From the NCBI GenBank assembly GCA_001799895.1, contig MGUI01000030.1, forward strand, positions 1 to 43,838: DNA of 43,838 nt, written 5' to 3'. Below the pieces are notes generated by a model. That model did no database searches. It was given only the letters and a program-made list of their open reading frames with translations, and was not told where the DNA came from. A program made the position numbers and the translations under genes. Below, piece by piece: positions 39,148-43,838 of this stretch; within the stretch, counting starts at the first letter, position 1, and the number at the start of each line of letters is the position of its first letter. The stretch is from Elusimicrobia bacterium GWD2_63_28 (GTDB lineage Bacteria > Elusimicrobiota > Elusimicrobia > Elusimicrobiales > UBA9959).

Positions 39148-39605
39148 TTTACCGTCAGCACCGAAACCTTGCGCCCCGACTCCATGTCGGTCTCCGGGTT
39201 GAGCGGGTCCAGCACGTCCTGCCCGTCCACGCGGCAGAGGTACTTGTACCTGCCGGGCGGCAGCGGCAGCAGGGCTTCCCAGGTCTTGGCGTCCTTCTTT
39301 ACCAGGGACAGCGCGTCGAAGTTCCATTTGTTGAAATCCCCGGCGATCTTCACTTCTTTGGCCCCGGCGATCTTGAGCGAAAATTTGACGAAGCGCAGCT
39401 CGGGCTGCGGCGGCTCCGCGGCCCTGTCGGCGCGCGGGTGCTGCGGCGGGATGATGCCGGAGCGCGAGGGCTTGATGCTGGCCACGCCCCAGTTGTCCAC
39501 GAAGCTGAAATATTTTTTTATCGCGTTGCTGAACAGCACGCTCGGCACGCTGACCAGCGCCAGGCCGGCGGCGGCCAGCAGCAGGAGCATGGCCTTGCGT
39601 TCCAT
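39144..39605 (-). CDS. membrane-anchored CBM48/AMPK-type glycogen-binding-like protein
   Basis: A 153-aa protein with one N-terminal hydrophobic helix (about 5-25), a Pro-rich spacer (about 50-70) and an E-set/CBM48-like domain (about 71-153). The domain shows FSLKIAGAKEVKIAGDFNKWNF with W94, TWEALLPLPPGRYKYLCRVDG with W109, then DPLNPETD, the layout of AMPK-beta and branching-enzyme modules that bind alpha-glucans. It probably displays the module outside the inner membrane. It starts in a TGATG overlap with the radical SAM gene and ends in an ATGA overlap with the GH57-like gene, so the three are tightly coupled. Confidence 0.82.
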   Translation of the reverse strand: MERKAMLLLLAAAGLALVSVPSVLFSNAIKKYFSFVDNWGVASIKPSRSGIIPPQHPRADRAAEPPQPELRFVKFSLKIAGAKEVKIAGDFNKWNFDALSLVKKDAKTWEALLPLPPGRYKYLCRVDGQDVLDPLNPETDMESGRKVSVLTVK

Positions 39606-40261
39606 CAGCGGGGCTCCTCGCTCTCGAGCCGGGGCCGCAGCCGCACCTCGGCGCCGAGCTTCTCGGCCAGCTCCCTGAACTTCGCGGAGTCCAGTGCCGG
39701 GCCCTCTACCGCGGAGGCCACGGCCTCGGGCAGCAGCATGGAGGCTTCCCGGATGAATTCTTTCACCTTCTCGAAGCCGGTGGAAGCCCAGGGATCCAGC
39801 GGGCGCATCAGCTCCAGCCACTGCGCCGGGTCGGCGGTGTTCAGGCTGACGTGAACGGAATCTATCAGGCCCTTCATCTCGGGCACCACGTTGCGGCCCC
39901 AGACGGCGTTGGCCAGGCCGTTGGTGTTGAGGCGGACGCGCAGGGTCCTGGGCAGCGGCTCGGCGCGCCCGGTCTTTACCATCCGGGCGCAGGCCAGCAG
40001 GGCCTCCAGGCGCATGGTCGGCTCGCCGTAGCCGCAGAAAACCAGTTCTTCGAAAGGCGCCGCGGCCCATTCGGCCTTGGCCAGCGCTATCACTTCCGCG
40101 GGGGAAGGCTCGGCGCCGGCCAGGTTCAGGTTGCTGCCCCGGTAATCCATTTTCCAGGCGTTCTTCACGCAGAAGACGCAGGCCGTGGGGCAGCGGTTCG
40201 TCAGGTTGACGTAGAGGCCCTTATGGTAGCGGTAGACGATGCTGGGTGTTGTGGGTTCCAT
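39605..40261 (-). CDS. radical SAM protein, TatD-associated type
   Basis: A 218-aa iron-sulfur enzyme. The radical SAM cluster motif CxxxCxxC is at C24, C28, C31 (LTNRCPTACVFC). FCGYGEPTMRLE and RVRLNTNGLAN (about 75-112) and SVHVSLNTADPAQW follow. These stretches are typical of the small TatD-linked radical SAM family, usually next to or fused with a TatD nuclease. No tatD is in the window. The reaction is unknown. I chose ATG 40261 because the family starts about 20 residues before the Cys motif; an upstream ATG at 40291 adds ten residues and neither has a good ribosome-binding site. It heads the minus-strand operon to Nif3. Confidence 0.87.
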   Translation of the reverse strand: MEPTTPSIVYRYHKGLYVNLTNRCPTACVFCVKNAWKMDYRGSNLNLAGAEPSPAEVIALAKAEWAAAPFEELVFCGYGEPTMRLEALLACARMVKTGRAEPLPRTLRVRLNTNGLANAVWGRNVVPEMKGLIDSVHVSLNTADPAQWLELMRPLDPWASTGFEKVKEFIREASMLLPEAVASAVEGPALDSAKFRELAEKLGAEVRLRPRLESEEPR

Positions 40262-40308
40262 GTAATTAAATCTTTCGGCGCCGGCTTCCATTATTCTATC
40301 ATTTAGGC

Positions 40309-41433
40309 GTGAAGATTTTGATAGCTCCCAACGCGTTCAAGGGCACGCTGACCGCCGCCGAAGCCGGCGCGGCGGCGGCCGGCGCGCTGGGCAGGGTTCT
40401 TCCCCGCGCCAGGCTGGAAGTGCTGCCTATCGCCGACGGGGGCGACGGGCTGCTGGAGGCCCTGCTGCCCGCGCTGGGCGGGGAAATTATCCGCAGCCGC
40501 GCGGCGGGGCCGCTCGGGGAGGCGCTGGAGGCGCGCTGGCTGCTGGCCGGGCGCACAGCGGTGATAGAGATGGCGGAAGCCGCCGGGCTGCGCCGCCTGC
40601 CCGGCGTGAAGCTGCGGCCGCTGGACGCCTCCACGCGGGGCGTGGGGCAGCTGATGGCCGAGGCCGCGCTGCGCGGCGCGCGCGAGATCATAGTGGGCCT
40701 GGGCGGCAGCGCCTCAAACGACGGCGGGGCGGGCTGCGCGCAGGCTTTCGGCTTTTCCCTGCTGGACGCGCGGGGGCGCGCGATAGCGCCGGGCGCGCGG
40801 GGGCTGGCGGCGCTGGCCGCGGTTTTTCCGGGCCGGGTGCGCGGCCTGCTGAAGGGGATAAAGGTAACCGGCCTGGCCGACGTGAAGAACCCCCTCTGCG
40901 GCAGGCTCGGTTCGGCCCGGGTGTTCGGCCCCCAGAAAGGGGCGGGGCCCCGGGAGGTGGCTTTCATGGAGCGGGCGCTTCTGAATTACGCGCGGGTAGT
41001 TAAGGACTGCCTTAACCTCGACGTGTCCTCCCTGCGCGGCGGGGCCGCGGCGGGCGGGCTGGGCGCGGGGCTGGCCGCTTTCTTCGGCGCGGAGCTCGAC
41101 GACGGCGCGGCCTACGTGCTGGCCCGGGCCGGCTTTGAAAAAAAACTGGCCCGGGCCGACCTGCTGCTCACCGGCGAGGGCTGTTTCGACGAGCAGACTT
41201 TTTACGGCAAGGCCCCGGGGGCCGCGCTGGCCCTGGCGAAGCGCCTGCGCAAACCCGCGCTGGTGATGTGCGGCATCTCGCGCCTGAAGGACCGGGCCGC
41301 GCTGGCCCGGCGCGGCGTGGCCGGGGTTATAGTGGCGGGTCCCTCTTCAGATCCGGCCGCCGCGCTGGGGGGAGCGGTAGAGCGGTATTTCTCGTCCCCG
41401 CCGCCAGCCGTGGCCGGGGCGATTGAGTTTTAG
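40309..41433 (+). CDS. glycerate 2-kinase (GlxK/GarK family)
   Basis: A 374-aa kinase that phosphorylates D-glycerate to 2-phosphoglycerate, feeding serine or glyoxylate carbon into lower glycolysis. Hallmarks: ILIAPNAFKGTLTAAEA at the start, PIADGGDGLLEAL (40-52), GLGGSASNDGGAG (about 131-143), ADVKNPLCG...FGPQKGA (about 188-209) and LLLTGEGCFDEQTFYGKAP (about 284-302). Length fits the family (about 375-385). It starts with GTG at 40309, just 47 nt from the divergent radical SAM gene start, so the two share a promoter region. The 3' end carries the probable promoter of the next gene. Confidence 0.93.
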   Translation: MKILIAPNAFKGTLTAAEAGAAAAGALGRVLPRARLEVLPIADGGDGLLEALLPALGGEIIRSRAAGPLGEALEARWLLAGRTAVIEMAEAAGLRRLPGVKLRPLDASTRGVGQLMAEAALRGAREIIVGLGGSASNDGGAGCAQAFGFSLLDARGRAIAPGARGLAALAAVFPGRVRGLLKGIKVTGLADVKNPLCGRLGSARVFGPQKGAGPREVAFMERALLNYARVVKDCLNLDVSSLRGGAAAGGLGAGLAAFFGAELDDGAAYVLARAGFEKKLARADLLLTGEGCFDEQTFYGKAPGAALALAKRLRKPALVMCGISRLKDRAALARRGVAGVIVAGPSSDPAAALGGAVERYFSSPPPAVAGAIEF

Positions 41434-41451
41434 CCTTATTTTTAATAGTAT
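41423..41451 (+). promoter_or_regulatory. promoter of the phosphohexomutase gene
   Basis: TTGAGT (41423-41428), a 17-bp spacer and TAGTAT (41446-41451), partly inside the end of the glycerate kinase gene. The spacing is right and the hexamers are moderate. Confidence 0.45.
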
Positions 41452-41463
41452 ATGTATCCCCAT

Positions 41464-41496
41464 GAAGGCCCGGCCCGCGCCGGCCCACGGGCCTTC
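41464..41496 (+). promoter_or_regulatory. leader hairpin before the phosphohexomutase gene
   Basis: GAAGGCCCG (41464-41472) pairs with CGGGCCTTC (41488-41496) around a GC-rich 15-nt loop, ending 16 nt before the ATG at 41513. No U-tract follows. It may stabilise the mRNA or affect initiation. Confidence 0.4.
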
Positions 41497-41512
41497 GTAA
41501 AGTGAGGATAAC

Positions 41513-42922
41513 ATGAGTTCCCACCAGGCAAACCACATTTCTTTCGGCACCGACGGCTTCCGCGGCATAATAGCCAGGGATTTTACCTACGACGTGGTGC
41601 GCAAGACGGCGCAGGGCATGGCCGACTACATAGCTTACAAGTACATGCGCATGGAGAAGCCCACGGTGGCCGTGGGCTACGACCGCCGCTTTATGTCGGA
41701 CCTCTTCGCGCGGACGCTGGCCGAAGTGATGGCCGCCAACGGCCTGAACGTGACGCTCTCCTCCACGCCGCTGCCGACGCCGGCCGTGAGCCTGCTTACG
41801 ACGAAGGGCTACGGCATAGGCGTGGTGATCACGGCCAGCCACAACAGCCATTATTACAACGGCATAAAGGTGAAGCAGAACGGCCGCTCGGCCCCGCCTT
41901 CGGTGACGGCCGACATCGAGAACTACGTGGCCAAGGCCGTGCCGATGAAGCCCACCGGCGCGCCTGTGCCCATGAAGGATTTCCGCCCGGCTTACATCGA
42001 GTATCTTAATTCGCGCGTGAACGCGGCCAAGACCCTGGCCAAGCTGCCCGGCCCGGTGGTGATAGATTTTATGCACGGCGTGGGGGCGGAGACGGCCTCT
42101 ATCTTCAATTCCAAGAACGTGATAAAGCTGCGCGACCGGCACGACCCGCTGTTCGGCGGCATGGCCCCGGAGCCGGTGGAGAAGAACCTGCAGGAGCTGG
42201 TGGCGGCGGTGAAGAAACATAAGGCGCTGTTCGGCGTGGCGCTCGACGGCGACGCGGACCGCTTCGCGCTGGTGTCGGATAAGGGCGTGTACATGACCCC
42301 CTGTCAGACCGCCCCGCTCATCCTGGAGCATTTGCTGGCGACCGGCAAGTACAAGGGCAAGGTGGCGCAGGCCGTGTCGATGGGCTACCTGACCAAGCGC
42401 ATAGCGCGCCTGGTCAACCTGCCTTTCGAAGAGACGCTGGTGGGCTTCAAGTATATCGCCGAGAAGATGCTCAACGAGGACGTTACTTTCGGCGTGGAGG
42501 AGTCGGGCGGCTATACCTGGAAGGGCAATTTGCCGGAGCGCGACGGGTCCCTGACGGCGCTGTTCTTCATGGACATGATCGTGAAGACGGGCAAGACGGT
42601 GTCGGCGCTGTACGCCGAGATCGAGAAAAAGTACGGCAAGTCGGCCTTTATCCGCCGGGACTTCAAGCTGGAAAAAGCCATACCGAACAAGCATTCTTTC
42701 GCGGTTAAGATAAAGAAGAAGCTGCCGAAGCTGCTGCTGGGCCACAAGATCACGGAGACCAATACCATAGACGGCCTCAAGATCGTGCTGGACAACGACT
42801 GGTGGGTGCTGATGCGCCCGTCCGGCACCGAGCCGCTGCTGCGCACCTACGCGGAGACCGATACCCAGGAGAGCACCAAGAAGTTCCTGGAGATCGCCTT
42901 CAAACTGATCGACCACAAGTAG
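41513..42922 (+). CDS. phosphoglucomutase/phosphomannomutase
   Basis: A 469-aa alpha-D-phosphohexomutase that interconverts hexose 1- and 6-phosphates for glycogen and surface-sugar synthesis. All four active-site loops are visible: the phospho-serine loop TASHN with S109, the Mg-binding DGDADR (245-250), the sugar-binding EESGG (329-333) and the phosphate-binding RPSGTEP (435-441). The N-terminal FGTDGFRG (11-18) is also characteristic. The protein is close to bacterial PGM/PMM size. Glucose versus mannose preference cannot be decided. ATG 41513 follows GTGAGGATAAC. A clean terminator follows at 42940. Confidence 0.93.
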   Translation: MSSHQANHISFGTDGFRGIIARDFTYDVVRKTAQGMADYIAYKYMRMEKPTVAVGYDRRFMSDLFARTLAEVMAANGLNVTLSSTPLPTPAVSLLTTKGYGIGVVITASHNSHYYNGIKVKQNGRSAPPSVTADIENYVAKAVPMKPTGAPVPMKDFRPAYIEYLNSRVNAAKTLAKLPGPVVIDFMHGVGAETASIFNSKNVIKLRDRHDPLFGGMAPEPVEKNLQELVAAVKKHKALFGVALDGDADRFALVSDKGVYMTPCQTAPLILEHLLATGKYKGKVAQAVSMGYLTKRIARLVNLPFEETLVGFKYIAEKMLNEDVTFGVEESGGYTWKGNLPERDGSLTALFFMDMIVKTGKTVSALYAEIEKKYGKSAFIRRDFKLEKAIPNKHSFAVKIKKKLPKLLLGHKITETNTIDGLKIVLDNDWWVLMRPSGTEPLLRTYAETDTQESTKKFLEIAFKLIDHK

Positions 42923-42939
42923 GAAACCCGCAACTGACG

Positions 42940-42967
42940 AAAAAGGCCGGGTAATACCGGCCTTTTT
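42940..42967 (+). terminator. terminator of the phosphohexomutase gene
   Basis: AAAAAGGCCGG (42940-42950), loop GTAATA, CCGGCCTTTTT (42957-42967): an 11-bp palindromic stem including the A/T ends, with a U-tract. Confidence 0.9.
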
Positions 42968-43036
42968 CTATTTGGGCAATGAAGCCCCTGCGGTAGGCCC
43001 CGACTTGGCATCTCGCGGCTCTTTTAAATGTATATA

Positions 43037-43064
43037 TTAAGAAAACGGGGAAAATTGGTATAAT
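43037..43064 (+). promoter_or_regulatory. promoter of metK
   Basis: An extended -10, TGG then a perfect TATAAT (43056-43064), with a weak TTAAGA (43037-43042) 16 nt upstream. The predicted start near 43071 leaves about 22 nt of leader holding AGGAGG. That is too short for a riboswitch downstream of this start. Confidence 0.6.
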
Positions 43065-43092
43065 TTAGAGATAAATTCAGGAGGGTATTTAC

Positions 43093-43838
43093 ATGAACTT
43101 CAAAGGTAAGCGGTATGTCAGCTCAGAATCGGTGACCGAAGGGCACCCGGACAAGGTTTGCGACCAGATATCGGACGCGGTCCTTGACGAGATCATGAAG
43201 AAGGACCCGGCCGGCCGCGTAGCCTGCGAGACCTTCATCACCCGCGGCATGGTAGTCGTGGGCGGCGAAATAACCACCAAGACCTACGTAGACGTCGACA
43301 CCCTGGTCCGCCAGGTCGTCAAAGACATAGGCTACACCCATTCCAAGTACGGGTTCAATTACGAGACCTGCGCCGTCATCAACGTGATCGGCCGCCAGAG
43401 CCCCGACATAGCCCAGGGCGTGGACACCGGCGGCGCCGGCGACCAGGGCCTGATGGTCGGCTACGCCTCCGACGAGACCCCCGAGCTGATGCCCCTGCCC
43501 CTGCAGCTGGCCCAGCGCCTCTCCATGCGCCTCGCCGAAGTGCGCAAGAAGAACATCCTTCCCTACCTCGGCCCCGACGGCAAGAGCCAGGTGACCGTAG
43601 AGTATAACGACGGCGTGCCCACCCGCATCGAGACCATCGTGGTCTCCTCGCAGCACACCGTGGAGATCCTCGACAAGACCGGCCACCAGATAACCGAGAA
43701 ATCCCGCAAGGAGATCATCGACGCCGTCATCACCCCGGTGATAGACAAGAAGCTCATCGACAAGAACACCAAGATCTACATCAACCCCACCGGCAAGTTC
43801 GTCGTCGGCGGCCCGCAGTCGGACGCCGGCGTGACCGG
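43093..43838 (+). CDS. metK: S-adenosylmethionine synthetase, N-terminal part
   Basis: The first 248 residues of methionine adenosyltransferase, open at the right window edge; full proteins have about 385-400. The enzyme makes SAM from methionine and ATP, with Mg and K ions. Visible motifs: ATP/Mg loop EGHPDK (16-21), [15 protein letters not shown] (48-62), the central signature [12 protein letters not shown] (114-125) and the start of the C-terminal signature [11 protein letters not shown] at the edge. AGGAGG (43079-43084) precedes the ATG by 8 nt. It has its own extended -10 promoter. The product is the cofactor used by radical SAM enzymes such as the one at 39605-40261. Confidence 0.95.
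   Translation, partial: MNFKGKRYVSSESVTEGHPDKVCDQISDAVLDEIMKKDPAGRVACETFITRGMVVVGGEITTKTYVDVDTLVRQVVKDIGYTHSKYGFNYETCAVINVIGRQSPDIAQGVDTGGAGDQGLMVGYASDETPELMPLPLQLAQRLSMRLAEVRKKNILPYLGPDGKSQVTVEYNDGVPTRIETIVVSSQHTVEILDKTGHQITEKSRKEIIDAVITPVIDKKLIDKNTKIYINPTGKFVVGGPQSDAGVT

Noticed and set aside
37684..39678. 664-residue plus-strand open frame opposite the GH57-like operon
   Set aside because: Gly/Arg/Gln-rich shadow spanning two real minus-strand genes whose starts, overlaps and domains are clear.
42968..43092. SAM riboswitch before metK
   Set aside because: Only about 22 nt lie between the predicted transcription start and the ATG, and I see no conserved SAM-riboswitch core in the 125-nt gap.

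Overview
The window is 43.8 kb of GC-rich DNA (mostly about 60-65 % G+C by eye) from a diderm bacterium. Many products carry Sec signal peptides or look like outer-membrane beta-barrels. The family mix (FecR-domain secreted proteins, 'GDGSxLTGI' repeat surface proteins, a PorV-like protein, a protein ending in a FlgD/type IX-like domain, and GH57-like plus glucodextranase-C proteins) makes me favour Elusimicrobiota or a nearby uncultured phylum. That placement is inference, because no rRNA or other phylogenetic marker was checked.

Layout. 1-2.4 kb: the 3' end of cysS, tRNA-Gly(GCC) with its own promoter and terminator followed by two decayed copies of its 3' flank, a GNAT acetyltransferase, and a small secreted protein with an internal duplication. 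2.4-6.2 kb (minus strand): a stand-alone CheY-like regulator, then a six-gene ECF sigma-factor/envelope operon. Two matching ECF-type promoters (GACTAAACC-N16-CGTC) lie in this operon, one before the sigma gene and one before its fifth gene. 6.4-8.7 kb: a 764-aa secreted protein of unknown function. 8.9-11.9 kb (minus): pyrB and a GDYXXLXY/DUF2157 membrane pair.

12-30 kb (plus) is the most unusual part. It holds five co-directional envelope genes: a secreted FecR-domain protein translationally coupled to a beta-barrel with an autotransporter-like passenger, a 2011-aa repeat fibre protein, a 2463-aa modular protein ending in a type IX-like sorting domain, and a PorV-like barrel coupled to it. 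I read this as a cell-surface display locus. The fibre gene contains a low-GC patch that is paralogous to a later GC-rich segment of the same gene.

30-33.4 kb (minus): a second FecR-domain protein with a Gly-rich linker, and an NCS2 purine permease. 33.4-33.7 kb is a divergent intergenic region packed with perfect hairpins. 33.7-36.7 kb (plus): a GT-C-like membrane protein overlapping an MFS transporter. 36.7-40.3 kb (minus): an operon of a radical SAM protein, a membrane-anchored glycogen-binding-like domain, a degenerate GH57-like protein and a Nif3-like protein. 40.3-43.8 kb (plus): glycerate kinase, a phosphoglucomutase/phosphomannomutase, and the 5' part of metK. Three long perfect or near-perfect palindromes beginning GGGGAC are scattered in intergenic DNA. 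No integrase, transposase, CRISPR array or rRNA was seen.
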